From NCBI RefSeq assembly GCF_049532965.1, contig NZ_CP186694.1, positions 3,100,001 through 3,164,000 on the forward strand: a stretch of 64,000 nucleotides of DNA. Direction: 5' to 3'. The notes below the pieces were generated by a model that was not told where the DNA came from, searched no databases, and worked only from the letters and a program-made list of their open reading frames with translations. The position numbers and the translations under genes are program-made. This stretch comes from Roseateles sp049532965. GTDB taxonomy: Bacteria; Pseudomonadota; Gammaproteobacteria; Burkholderiales; Burkholderiaceae_C. Below are positions 1 through 8,570 of the stretch, piece by piece. The number at the start of each line of letters is the position of its first letter. Position 1 is the first letter of the stretch.

Positions 1-524
1 CGCCGCAGGAGTCGCCGCTGCTCGAAGAATGGATGGCCGCGCAGCGCTTCGACCTCGGCCTGAGCGAGGTCACCGCCAACGTCGCCGGCACGCGCAGCGA
101 AACGCTGGCCGAGCTGGACGAAGTCTGCGTACTGCCCGCCGGGCACCGGCTCTTGGAGCGGCGTGTGCTGACGCCTGCGGACTTCGAGGGAGAACGCTTT
201 GTGAGCCTGGCCGTGGACGATCCGTACCGCCGGCAGTTCGATGCGGTCTTTGCCACGGCCGGCGTGCAGCGCCGGCTCCAACTGGAAACACACAGCGCGA
301 TCGCGGTGTGCGCGCTGGTGCAGCAGGGCCTGGGCATCGCGCTCGTGAACCCGTTGACGGCGCGCGCCTGCGCCGGGCCGGGTTTGCACCTGCGGCCGTT
401 CTCGGTCTCGGTCCCGTTCCGGATCCAGGCGTTGTGGCCGATGCATCGACCCGCCCACGCCCTGGCCGGCGACTTCATCGCCGCCGTGAAGCGCGCGCTC
501 GCGCCCGTGGCCGACGCTTATTGA
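1..524 (+). CDS. LysR-family regulator, C-terminal part (5' truncated by window edge)
   Basis: The reading frame is open from the first bases of the window, so the N-terminal HTH lies outside. The visible ~170 residues look like the effector-binding domain of a LysR-type transcriptional regulator: an alternating pattern with a segment reading LVQQGLGIALVNPLTA, typical of the second subdomain where inducer binding is read out (GxGIALVP-like). It ends with a TAA that overlaps the 3' end of the convergent dxs gene by 7 bp. The regulated target cannot be named from this fragment; LysR genes usually sit divergent from their target, which would be to the left of the window. Confidence 0.8.
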   Translation, partial: PQESPLLEEWMAAQRFDLGLSEVTANVAGTRSETLAELDEVCVLPAGHRLLERRVLTPADFEGERFVSLAVDDPYRRQFDAVFATAGVQRRLQLETHSAIAVCALVQQGLGIALVNPLTARACAGPGLHLRPFSVSVPFRIQALWPMHRPAHALAGDFIAAVKRALAPVADAY

Positions 525-2476
525 TTGGCGACCGAGCGCAACACCGGCGTCGACAGCGCCGGCGCCAGGAAGCGCTCGCGGATCGAGCGCTCGATGCCCG
601 CCGCATCCAGCCCGCACTGGGCCATCAGCTTGCCGGGCTCGCCATGCTCGACGTACTCGTCAGGCAGGCCCAGTTGCAGCACCGGCAGCGTCAGGCCGTG
701 GGCCTGCAACGCTTCCATCACCGCGCTCCCGGCACCGCCCATCACGCAGCCATCCTCGACGGTGACGAAGGCGTCGTGGGTGCGCGCCAGTTCCTTCACC
801 AGCTCCACATCCAGCGGCTTCACGAAGCGCATGTTGGCCACGCTCGCATCGAGCGCCTCGGCCGCTTTCAGCGCCGGGTGCAGCAGCGTGCCGAAGGCCA
901 GCACCGCAATGCGCGGCGCGCCGCGGCCCTGCGTCTGCGGCAGCGACGACGTCCGGCGCATCTCGCCCTTGCCCCACGGCAGCGCGACCATGTCCTTCCT
1001 GACCTCGGCACCGATGCCGGCACCGCGCGGATAACGGACCGTCACCGGTCCCTCATGCAGATGGCCGGTGTACAGCGCCTGGCGGCATTCGTTCTCGTCC
1101 GACGGCGTGATCACGCTCATGTTCGGAATGCAGCGCGTGAACGCGATGTCGTAGTTGCCGGCGTGCGTCGCGCCGTCGGCACCGACCAGCCCGGCCCGGT
1201 CCAGCGCGAACAGCACCGGCAGGTTCTGCAGTGCCACGTCGTGGACCAACTGGTCGTAGCCGCGCTGCAGGAAGGTCGAGTAGATCGCCACCACCGGCTT
1301 GAGGCCCTCGCAGGCCAGGCCGCCAGCGAAGGTCACCGCATGCTGCTCGGCGATGCCGACGTCGTAGTAGCGCGTCGGGAAGCGCTTGTGGAACTCGACC
1401 ATGCCCGAGCCCTCGCGCATCGCCGGCGTGATGCCGACCAGCCGGGGATCGGCCTCCGCCATGTCGCACAGCCATTCGCCGAAGACCTGCGTGAAGGTCT
1501 TCTTCGACGGCGTCGTCGACGGCTTGATGCCCTCGGCCGGGTTGAACGGCGTCGGCCCGTGGTATTTCACCGGGTCGGCTTCGGCCAGCTTGTAGCCCTG
1601 CCCCTTGCGGGTGACCAGGTGCAGGAACTGAGGACCCTTCTTGTCCCGCAGGTTCTCCAGCGTGGGGATCAGCGCGTCAAGGTCGTGGCCATCGATCGGG
1701 CCGACGTAGTTGAAGCCGAACTCCTCGAAGATCGTGCCGGGAACGAACATGCCCTTCGTGTGCTCCTCGAAGCGGCGCGCGAACTCGTACAGCGGCGTGT
1801 GCTTGAGCACCGACTTGGCGCCCTCGCGCGCGGCCGCGTAGAACTTGCCGCTCATCAAGCGGGTGAAGTACTTGTTCAGCGCACCGACCGGCGGGCTGAT
1901 CGACATGTCGTTGTCGTTCAGGATCACCAGCACGTCGCCCAGCAGGCCGCCATGCGCGACGCCGGCGTTGTTCAGCGCCTCGAACGCCATGCCGGCGGTC
2001 ATCGCGCCGTCGCCGATGATCGCGACCACGCGCCGCGCCTCGCCCTTGAGCCGCGCCGCCATCGCCATGCCGTGGGCTGCGGAGATGGAGGTGCTCGAAT
2101 GCGCGGTGCCGAAGGTGTCGTACTCGCTCTCGTCGCGGCGCGGGAAGCCGGAGATGCCGCCCTGCTGGCGCAGCGTCGCCATTGCGTCGCGGCGGCCGGT
2201 CAGGATCTTGTGTGGATACGTCTGGTGCCCGACGTCCCACACCAGCCGGTCGCGCGGCGTGTCGTAGACGTAGTGCAGCGCGATCGTCATCTCCACGGTG
2301 CCGAGGTTGGACGACAGATGGCCGCCCGTCTTGGACACGCTGTTGAGGATGTGCGCGCGGACCTCGTCCGCCAACTGCGGCAGTTGGCTGCGCGACAGGC
2401 GGCGCAGGTCCGCCGGGCTGTCGATCGTCCCCAGCAGCGTCTGGGACGCCGCCGCGTTCTGTGCGTGGTCGCTCAT
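518..2476 (-). CDS. dxs: 1-deoxy-D-xylulose-5-phosphate synthase
   Basis: Thiamine-diphosphate enzyme that condenses pyruvate and glyceraldehyde 3-phosphate to DXP, the first step of the MEP isoprenoid pathway; DXP also feeds thiamine and pyridoxal synthesis. The 652-residue length is normal for the family. Visible landmarks are the ThDP/Mg site GDGAMTAG (residues 155-162), the GTAHSSTS segment with the substrate-binding His (about 123-130), and the catalytic-Glu motif DVGIAEQHAVTFAGG in the middle domain, followed by the transketolase C-terminal domain. It follows ispA on the same strand after 23 bp, so xseB-ispA-dxs is likely one transcript linking DXP and farnesyl diphosphate synthesis. 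Confidence 0.97.
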   Translation of the reverse strand: MSDHAQNAAASQTLLGTIDSPADLRRLSRSQLPQLADEVRAHILNSVSKTGGHLSSNLGTVEMTIALHYVYDTPRDRLVWDVGHQTYPHKILTGRRDAMATLRQQGGISGFPRRDESEYDTFGTAHSSTSISAAHGMAMAARLKGEARRVVAIIGDGAMTAGMAFEALNNAGVAHGGLLGDVLVILNDNDMSISPPVGALNKYFTRLMSGKFYAAAREGAKSVLKHTPLYEFARRFEEHTKGMFVPGTIFEEFGFNYVGPIDGHDLDALIPTLENLRDKKGPQFLHLVTRKGQGYKLAEADPVKYHGPTPFNPAEGIKPSTTPSKKTFTQVFGEWLCDMAEADPRLVGITPAMREGSGMVEFHKRFPTRYYDVGIAEQHAVTFAGGLACEGLKPVVAIYSTFLQRGYDQLVHDVALQNLPVLFALDRAGLVGADGATHAGNYDIAFTRCIPNMSVITPSDENECRQALYTGHLHEGPVTVRYPRGAGIGAEVRKDMVALPWGKGEMRRTSSLPQTQGRGAPRIAVLAFGTLLHPALKAAEALDASVANMRFVKPLDVELVKELARTHDAFVTVEDGCVMGGAGSAVMEALQAHGLTLPVLQLGLPDEYVEHGEPGKLMAQCGLDAAGIERSIRERFLAPALSTPVLRSVANQ

Positions 2477-2499
2477 GGCCGGGCCTCTCTCTCGCCGGT

Positions 2500-3387
2500 T
2501 CAGTTGTCGCGCTCGACCACCTTGTCAGCCAGCAGGCTGAGCCAGGCGGTGTCGGGCAGGGCGCTGGCAGCCAGCGCCTGGTGTGCCTCGTCGCGCAGCC
2601 GCAGCGCATACGCGCGCGCGGGCTCCAGGCCCAGCACGCTGACGTAGGTCGGCTTGTTGTTGTCCTGATCCTTGCCGGCGGTCTTGCCGAGCACGTCGCT
2701 GTCCTGGGTGACGTCCAGGATGTCGTCAACGACCTGGAACGCCAGGCCGATGGCGGCGCCGTAGCGGCTCAGCGCCTCCCAGGCGGAGGCCGGCAGGTCG
2801 CCGCAGGCCGCGCCCATCAGCACGCTGGCCTGCAGCAGCACGCCGGTCTTGCGGCGGTGCATGTCGCGCAGCGCGTTCTCGTCGAGCGGCTTGCCGATGC
2901 TGGCCAGGTCGATCGCCTGGCCGCCCGCCATGCCGTCGTAGCCGCTGGCGCGCGCCAGCAACCGGCACAGCCTGGCCTGCAAGGCCGGCGCGACACCGGC
3001 ATCCGGCGTCAACACGTCGAACGCGAGCGCCTGCATCGCATCGCCCGCCAGCATCGCCTGTGCCTCGCCGTACTGGACATGCAGCGTCGGCTTGCCGCGG
3101 CGCAGCACGTCGTTGTCCATGCAGGGCATGTCGTCATGCGCCAGCGAATACGCGTGGATCAGCTCCACCGCGCAGGCCGCCCGCAAGGCAGCCTCGCGCT
3201 GTCCGCCGGCGGCCTCGGCCGCGGCGAGCACCAGCAGCGGGCGCAGCCGCTTGCCTGCACCGAGGACCGCATAGCGCATCGCCTCGCCCAGCCCGGCGGG
3301 TGCGTTTTCGGGCACCCAGGTCTCCAGCGCCCGCTCGACTTCCAGCAGCGACTGCTTCACCCAACGATCGAACACACCCGCATCCAC
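2500..3387 (-). CDS. ispA: Farnesyl diphosphate synthase (polyprenyl synthetase)
   Basis: Short-chain prenyl transferase that extends DMAPP with IPP to geranyl and farnesyl diphosphate for ubiquinone, undecaprenyl and heme O synthesis. The 295-residue protein has both aspartate-rich Mg-binding motifs: DDMPCMD at residues 85-91, with the two-residue insertion typical of bacterial FPP synthases, and DDILD near residue 218. GKRLRP near 46-51 binds diphosphate. The likely start is GTG at 3387, immediately after the TAA of xseB, which suggests translational coupling. Spacing to dxs is 23 bp. Confidence 0.95.
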   Translation of the reverse strand: MDAGVFDRWVKQSLLEVERALETWVPENAPAGLGEAMRYAVLGAGKRLRPLLVLAAAEAAGGQREAALRAACAVELIHAYSLAHDDMPCMDNDVLRRGKPTLHVQYGEAQAMLAGDAMQALAFDVLTPDAGVAPALQARLCRLLARASGYDGMAGGQAIDLASIGKPLDENALRDMHRRKTGVLLQASVLMGAACGDLPASAWEALSRYGAAIGLAFQVVDDILDVTQDSDVLGKTAGKDQDNNKPTYVSVLGLEPARAYALRLRDEAHQALAASALPDTAWLSLLADKVVERDN

Positions 3388-3648
3388 TTACTCTTCTCCC
3401 CAAGCCTGCGCGCCGCCACCTTCGATGATCTGTACTTGTTGTTCGACGGCCTGGAGCCGCGCGCGGCAGTATTTGAGCAACGCGGCCCCCCGCTGATAGC
3501 TGGCCAGCAGCTGATCCAGCGGCAATTGACCGGCTTCCATGGCCTGCACCAGACGCTCCAGCTCCTCGACCGCCAGTTCGTAACTGGCTGGTTCCTGCTC
3601 CTGGGCGGCGGACGACGCCGGTCTGGCATTGGCGGAAGGCTTGCTCAT
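3388..3648 (-). CDS. xseB: Exodeoxyribonuclease VII small subunit
   Basis: Small subunit of ExoVII, which with XseA degrades single-stranded DNA. The predicted 86 residues match the family length (about 75-90). After a short Ala/Ser/Gln-rich leader comes the conserved core reading YELAVEELERLVQAMEAGQL and then SYQRGAALLKYCRARLQ, characteristic of XseB helices. The frame stays open upstream to 3816, but that extension would run into the 6S-like RNA promoter region and is not XseB-like, so the internal ATG at 3648 is chosen. It is the first gene of the xseB-ispA-dxs set; xseA is not in the window. Confidence 0.92.
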   Translation of the reverse strand: MSKPSANARPASSAAQEQEPASYELAVEELERLVQAMEAGQLPLDQLLASYQRGAALLKYCRARLQAVEQQVQIIEGGGAQAWGEE

Positions 3649-3807
3649 TTCAAAACGCGAAAAGGCTGATTGTAAGCACCGGCACACACCCGTCCGCCCT
3701 CCGACCGTCGGGGGATGTGAGCCGAGCGCCACAGGCGTCAGCGGGTGTTTCGCGGGAGCGGCTTGGGGCTTGACAGCCGGCTTTTCCCCTCGGGAGGGCC
3801 GTGCGGG

Positions 3808-3813
3808 TACAAT
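3808..3813 (+). promoter_or_regulatory. -10 element (TACAAT) for the 6S-like RNA
   Basis: TACAAT matches the sigma-70 -10 consensus at 5 of 6 positions and would start RNA near 3820. No good -35 lies at standard spacing; a TTGACA at 3770-3775 is 32 bp away and too far to pair with it. Confidence 0.45.
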
Positions 3814-3819
3814 CACCGG

Positions 3820-4010
3820 TTCCCTTGGCCGTTCCTATGCCCTAAAAGGGCCCGGCGGTGATCGGGGCCTCGTCCTGGCCGGGCCCCCGCCGCACTGAAG
3901 TGCGGCGGGCCGCGCGTCAGGCGGCTCCGGCCCCCGGCAGCGTCCGGCGTTGTTTCACTCAGTCCAACATGCCGGCCCGTCCAATCTGGGGGGCGGCCGG
4001 CGACGGTTGA
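3820..4010 (+). ncRNA. ssrS: 6S RNA (predicted)
   Basis: 6S RNA binds sigma-70 RNA polymerase holoenzyme and represses transcription in stationary phase. This ~190-nt stretch has no ORF and can fold into the expected long rod. The 5' GGCCGTT (3827-3833) pairs with GACGGTT (4002-4008), and GCCC (3839-3842) with GGGC near 3990, giving a closing stem. The TAAAAG after 3842 and the opposing 3' region leave a central bubble. The terminal arm ends in a perfect 10-bp hairpin (3887-3896 with 3901-3910, loop TGAA). Length (E. coli 184 nt) and the promoter-like TACAAT support the call. It lies between divergent xseB and the Rieske gene. Ends are approximate; a covariance-model search (Rfam RF00013) would decide. 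Confidence 0.7.
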
Positions 4011-4039
4011 CATTGGTTTCTTGGAGACCCTCTTGGATC

Positions 4040-5158
4040 ATGTCCGACCTGAGCATCCCTCTCAGCCCTCTTGATCGCAGCACGGCCCCCAGCCACCTCC
4101 AGCTGCCCGTCACCTCGTACTTCGACGAGGACCTGTTCCGCCGCGAACAGGAACTGATCTTCCAGCACGGTCCTCGCTACCTCGGCCACGCGCTGGCGGT
4201 GCCCGAGGTCGGCGACTACTACGCCCTGCCCCAGGAAGGCGAAGGCCGCGCGATCGTGCGCAGCGCCCAGGGCCTGGAACTGATCTCCAACGTCTGCCGG
4301 CACCGCCAGGCGGTGATGCTGCGCGGACGCGGCAACACGCGCAGCCACATCGTCTGCCCGCTGCACCGCTGGACTTACGACCTGAAGGGCGAACTCGTCG
4401 GCGCGCCGCACTTCAAGCAGGATCCCTGCCTGCACCTGAACCGCTACCGGATCCGCGAGTGGAATGGCCTGCTGTTCGAGGACAACGGCCGCGACATCGC
4501 CGCAGACTTGGCGCGGCTCGGCCCCCGCGCGGCGCTGGACTTCAGCGGCTACCAGCTCGACAAGGTGCATGTCCACGAGTGCGACTACAACTGGAAGACC
4601 TTCATCGAGGTCTATCTGGAGGACTACCACGTCGGCCCGTTCCACCCCGGCCTGGGCCAGTTCGTCACCTGCGACGACCTGGCGTGGGAGTTCGGCCGCG
4701 ACTATTCGGTGCAGACGGTGGGCGTGAACAAGGCGCTGGCCAAGCCGGGCTCGCAGGTCTACGCGAAATGGCACGAGCAGGTGCTGGGCTTCTCCGGCGG
4801 CCAGGCACCCGAGCAGGGCGCGATCTGGCTCACCTACTACCCGACGCTGATGGTGGAGTGGTATCCCAACGTGCTGGTGGTGTCCACGCTGTTCCCCAAG
4901 GGTCCTCAGAAGACGACCAACATCGTCGAGTTCTATTACCCGGAGGAAATCGTCGCCTTCGAGCGCGATTTCGTCGAAGCGCAACAGGCCGCCTACCTGG
5001 AGACCTGCATCGAGGACGACGAGATCGCGCTGCGCATGGACGCGGGCCGCAAGGCGCTGATGGAGCGGGGCGACAACGAGGTCGGTCCGTATCAGACGCC
5101 GATGGAAGACGGCATGAAGCACTTCCACGAGTGGTACCGGGCGCTGATGAAGCGCTGA
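4040..5158 (+). CDS. Rieske-type aromatic ring-hydroxylating oxygenase, alpha subunit family
   Basis: Predicted soluble iron-sulfur oxygenase of 372 residues. The Rieske [2Fe-2S] site is complete: C86-R-H88 and C106-P-L-H109. The catalytic domain has a mononuclear-iron signature EDYHVGPFH (about 195-203), fitting the D/ExxHxxxxH ligands of ring-hydroxylating oxygenases. No reductase, ferredoxin or beta-subunit gene is adjacent, so the electron donor and substrate are unknown. The frame is open upstream to 3950, but that would overlap the predicted 6S RNA; ATG at 4040 follows a GGAG at 4023 and starts where the protein becomes family-like. An intrinsic terminator follows. Confidence 0.88.
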   Translation: MSDLSIPLSPLDRSTAPSHLQLPVTSYFDEDLFRREQELIFQHGPRYLGHALAVPEVGDYYALPQEGEGRAIVRSAQGLELISNVCRHRQAVMLRGRGNTRSHIVCPLHRWTYDLKGELVGAPHFKQDPCLHLNRYRIREWNGLLFEDNGRDIAADLARLGPRAALDFSGYQLDKVHVHECDYNWKTFIEVYLEDYHVGPFHPGLGQFVTCDDLAWEFGRDYSVQTVGVNKALAKPGSQVYAKWHEQVLGFSGGQAPEQGAIWLTYYPTLMVEWYPNVLVVSTLFPKGPQKTTNIVEFYYPEEIVAFERDFVEAQQAAYLETCIEDDEIALRMDAGRKALMERGDNEVGPYQTPMEDGMKHFHEWYRALMKR

Positions 5159-5201
5159 GCGATCCGCTCTCCCCCCCCCCCCCGCACTTCCGGGTGCGCA
5201 T

Positions 5202-5232
5202 AACGCCCCGCTCTCGCGGGGCGTTCGCTTTT
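5202..5232 (+). terminator. Intrinsic terminator after the Rieske gene
   Basis: A perfect 10-bp stem (5202-5211 with 5216-5225, loop TCTC) is followed by CGCTTTT. It ends the Rieske transcript before the transporter gene at 5283. A run of 13 C residues (5171-5183) lies just upstream. Confidence 0.88.
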
Positions 5233-5282
5233 GAGCCACCCCCACAACGAGGGAGTTCGGCCTTCGGCGCGAGAATCGACCG

Positions 5283-6179
5283 ATGTCTGCACCCCTCTTG
5301 ATGGTGTTGGCGACGCTGCTGTTCGCCACCATGGGCGTCTGTGTCAAGTTGGCCTCGGCCTACTACGGCGCGGGCGAGATCGTCATGTACCGCGGCCTGG
5401 TCGGCACGCTGTTCCTGTTCGCCATGGCGCGGACCAAGCGCCTGCCATTGAAAACCAGCGTGCCGGCAATGCACTTCTGGCGCAGCCTGTCCGGCGTCAT
5501 CGCGCTGTCGCTGTGGTTCTTCGCCATCAGCAAGCTGCCGCTGGCCACGGCGATGACACTGAACTACATGTCCTCGGTCTGGATGGCGCTGTTCCTGATC
5601 GGCGGCGCGGTCCTGATGGGCGCGGCGAAGGTCGACCCGCGGCTGGTGCTCACGGTGCTGCTGGGGTTCCTCGGCGTGGGGCTGGCGCTGCAACCGGCGA
5701 TGGACGATCAACAGGTCTGGCACGGCCTCGCCGGGCTGGCCTCGGGCATGCTGTCCGCGATGGCTTACCTTCAGGTCACCTCGCTCGGCCGCGCGGGCGA
5801 ACCGGAGTACCGGATCGTCTTCTACTTCTCGATGGGGGGTGTCGTGGCCGGCGCGCTGACCACCGTCGCGACACAAGGCGGCTGGCACAGCCACACCTGG
5901 ACCGGCGCGGCGCTGCTGCTGGCGGTCGGCGGGCTGGCCACCGCGGCGCAGTTGCTGATGACGCGCGCCTACGGCACCGGCAAGCCGCTCGTGAACGCGT
6001 CGCTCCAGTACCTGGGCATCGTGTTCTCGGCGTTGTATGGTGTGCTCCTATTCGGCGACCGGCTGGGTTGGGCGTCATGGATCGGCATCGTGCTGATCGT
6101 CGCGGCCGGCCTCGGGGCGACGCTGCTGCGCGCCCGGACCACTCCGCGGGACGCCCAACATTCAGTGCAGGAATCCTGA
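5283..6179 (+). CDS. EamA/DMT-family transporter
   Basis: Inner-membrane protein of 298 residues with about ten hydrophobic helices arranged as two EamA repeats (roughly residues 2-135 and 145-285), the architecture of drug/metabolite exporters such as RhaT/YdcZ-like carriers. The first segment, MSAPLLMVLATLLFATMGVC, is a typical DMT N-terminus. Substrate cannot be inferred. It ends 7 bp before the sulfurtransferase gene, so the two are probably cotranscribed. Confidence 0.9.
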   Translation: MSAPLLMVLATLLFATMGVCVKLASAYYGAGEIVMYRGLVGTLFLFAMARTKRLPLKTSVPAMHFWRSLSGVIALSLWFFAISKLPLATAMTLNYMSSVWMALFLIGGAVLMGAAKVDPRLVLTVLLGFLGVGLALQPAMDDQQVWHGLAGLASGMLSAMAYLQVTSLGRAGEPEYRIVFYFSMGGVVAGALTTVATQGGWHSHTWTGAALLLAVGGLATAAQLLMTRAYGTGKPLVNASLQYLGIVFSALYGVLLFGDRLGWASWIGIVLIVAAGLGATLLRARTTPRDAQHSVQES

Positions 6180-6186
6180 ACGGACC

Positions 6187-7062
<876 letters not shown>

Positions 7063-7193
7063 CATCGCCCCTTATTGACAACGCGCATGGCGGGAGCACC
7101 ATGGGAAGGTCAGACTGCGAAGGCAAGTCCTGACCCCGCCCGTCGCGGGGCCGGACCCACCCAGCCCATCCGTTCGCTCGAAGGAGGCTCGCC

Positions 7194-7646
7194 ATGTTCC
7201 AGCGCATCCTGATTCCCACCGACGGTTCCGATATCACCGCCAAGGCCATCGATACCGCGGTCAAGCTCGCGAAGTTCCACAACGCCAGATTGTTCGCCAT
7301 CAGCGTGAAGGAGCCCTTCCCCTACAGCGCCGTGTCGGAGATGCAGCCGACACCGCCGCAGGAGTTCTTCGACGCGCAGGAGCGCATCGCTCAGGAGCGC
7401 CTCGGCCAGGTGCTGGCCTTGGCGCGCGCCCATGGGCTGGAGGTGGAGGCCCACAGCGTCGAGGCCCTCCATCCCTGGGAGGCCATCATCGAGCACGCCA
7501 GGCGCATCGATGCCGACCTGCTGGTGATGGCGACCCACGGCCGCCGTGGTCTGCAGGCGCTGCTGCTGGGCAGCGAAACGCAGAAGGTGCTGACCCACTG
7601 CGCTTTCCCGGTGCTGGTCGTTCACGGGGACAGCGCGCCGCAGTAA
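7194..7646 (+). CDS. Universal stress protein, UspA family
   Basis: A 150-residue single-domain Usp protein. It starts MFQRILIPTDGSD, the usual beta-1/ATP-binding Asp region, and carries the nucleotide-binding signature G-x2-G-x9-G-S in THGRRGLQALLLGSETQ near the C-terminus, so it probably binds ATP. A strong ribosome binding site (GAAGGAGG) sits about 7 bp before the ATG. It is monocistronic and convergent with the ZIP gene. Confidence 0.93.
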   Translation: MFQRILIPTDGSDITAKAIDTAVKLAKFHNARLFAISVKEPFPYSAVSEMQPTPPQEFFDAQERIAQERLGQVLALARAHGLEVEAHSVEALHPWEAIIEHARRIDADLLVMATHGRRGLQALLLGSETQKVLTHCAFPVLVVHGDSAPQ

Positions 7647-7694
7647 TCGGCGCAGTAACGGGCGGAGAAACGGCGCCGCGGGCGCCCTCCCCGT

Positions 7695-8471
7695 TCAGTG
7701 GGCGTGCTTGCCGCCCACCACCATCAGCACGAAGGCGATGCCCACGGCCAGCCACAGCAATTGCAGCGCGGTGTCCTTCCACGGGAGCCGGCGCTGCAAC
7801 TGCGGAATCAGGTCAGCCACAGCGACGTAGACAAAGCTGCTGGACGCCGCCACCAGCAGATACGGGAACAGCTGCTGCCATGGGCCGACGATGTAGTAGC
7901 CGACCAGCCCGCCCAGCACTGCGGCCATGCCGGACACCGCGTTGAAGAACAACGCCTTGCCGCGCGAGAAGCCGGCGTTCAGCAGCACGATGTAGTCGCC
8001 GACCTCCTGCGGGATCTCGTGCGCGATGATCGCCATCGCGGTGACCCAGCCCAGGTGGTGATCCGCCAGGAACGCAGCGGCGATGATGATGCCGTCGCAG
8101 AAGTTGTGGATCGAATCCCCCACCAGCACCGAAAGCCCCCCGCGACCGGCCTGCTCCCGGTCGAAATGGTGATGGTGGTGATGCCCGTCCCCCTCGTGGT
8201 GGTGGGTGTGACGGTAGAGCTCGGCCTTCTCCAGCAGGAAGAAGAACATCAGCCCGCCCAGCAGCGCCAGGAAGAGGTTGTGCGGGTCGGCGCCGCTCTC
8301 GAACGCCTCGGGCAGCACATGCAGCAGCGCGGTGGACAGCAGCACGCCGGTCGACAGGCTCACCAGGTGCTTCACGATGCGGCTCAGCAGGCCGACCGTC
8401 AGCATCGCCGCGATCGTCACGGAGGCCAGACCACCGGCAAGGGTCACCAGCAGGATGTAGGTCAGGGTCAT
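7695..8471 (-). CDS. ZIP-family divalent metal transporter
   Basis: Inner-membrane ZIP (ZupT-like) importer of 258 residues, probably for Zn or related divalent ions. About eight hydrophobic helices are visible. A His-rich cytoplasmic loop sits between helices 3 and 4 (residues ~92-110, with HTHHHEGDGHHHHHHFD), and the metal-binding helix pair carries the family motifs HNFCDG and HEIPQE. ATG at 8471 is chosen because the first membrane helix starts immediately after it; a TTG at 8477 is the only alternative just upstream. No ribosome binding site is visible because an intrinsic-terminator-like hairpin occupies the leader (8476-8503). Confidence 0.9.
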   Translation of the reverse strand: MTLTYILLVTLAGGLASVTIAAMLTVGLLSRIVKHLVSLSTGVLLSTALLHVLPEAFESGADPHNLFLALLGGLMFFFLLEKAELYRHTHHHEGDGHHHHHHFDREQAGRGGLSVLVGDSIHNFCDGIIIAAAFLADHHLGWVTAMAIIAHEIPQEVGDYIVLLNAGFSRGKALFFNAVSGMAAVLGGLVGYYIVGPWQQLFPYLLVAASSSFVYVAVADLIPQLQRRLPWKDTALQLLWLAVGIAFVLMVVGGKHAH

Positions 8472-8475
8472 GGAC

Positions 8476-8503
8476 AAAAAAGGCGCACCACGAGGGGTGC
8501 GCC
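8476..8503 (-). promoter_or_regulatory. Terminator-like hairpin in the leader of the ZIP gene
   Basis: Read on the minus strand, an 8-bp perfect stem GGCGCACC / GGTGCGCC (8496-8503 with 8482-8489, 6-nt loop) is followed directly by six T residues, then GTCC and the ATG at 8471. This is the form of an intrinsic terminator, but it sits upstream of the gene. The gene upstream (ppx) is divergent, so there is no upstream coding transcript to end. Attenuation or a 5' regulatory structure is possible. Confidence 0.55.
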
Positions 8504-8570
8504 GGATGGGGTTCCCAAAATTGTCTCAGAGTCGTCAAGCCCCCAGCTCTTCAAGCCACAATCGCGCCCC

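Noticed and set aside
29..2647. Plus-strand open frame of 872 codons
   Set aside because: It crosses the LysR end and is antisense to dxs and ispA, with composition typical of a GC-rich shadow frame.
3770..3813. TTGACA plus TACAAT as a full promoter for the 6S-like RNA
   Set aside because: The spacing is 32 bp, far from 17, so TTGACA cannot serve as the -35 of that -10.
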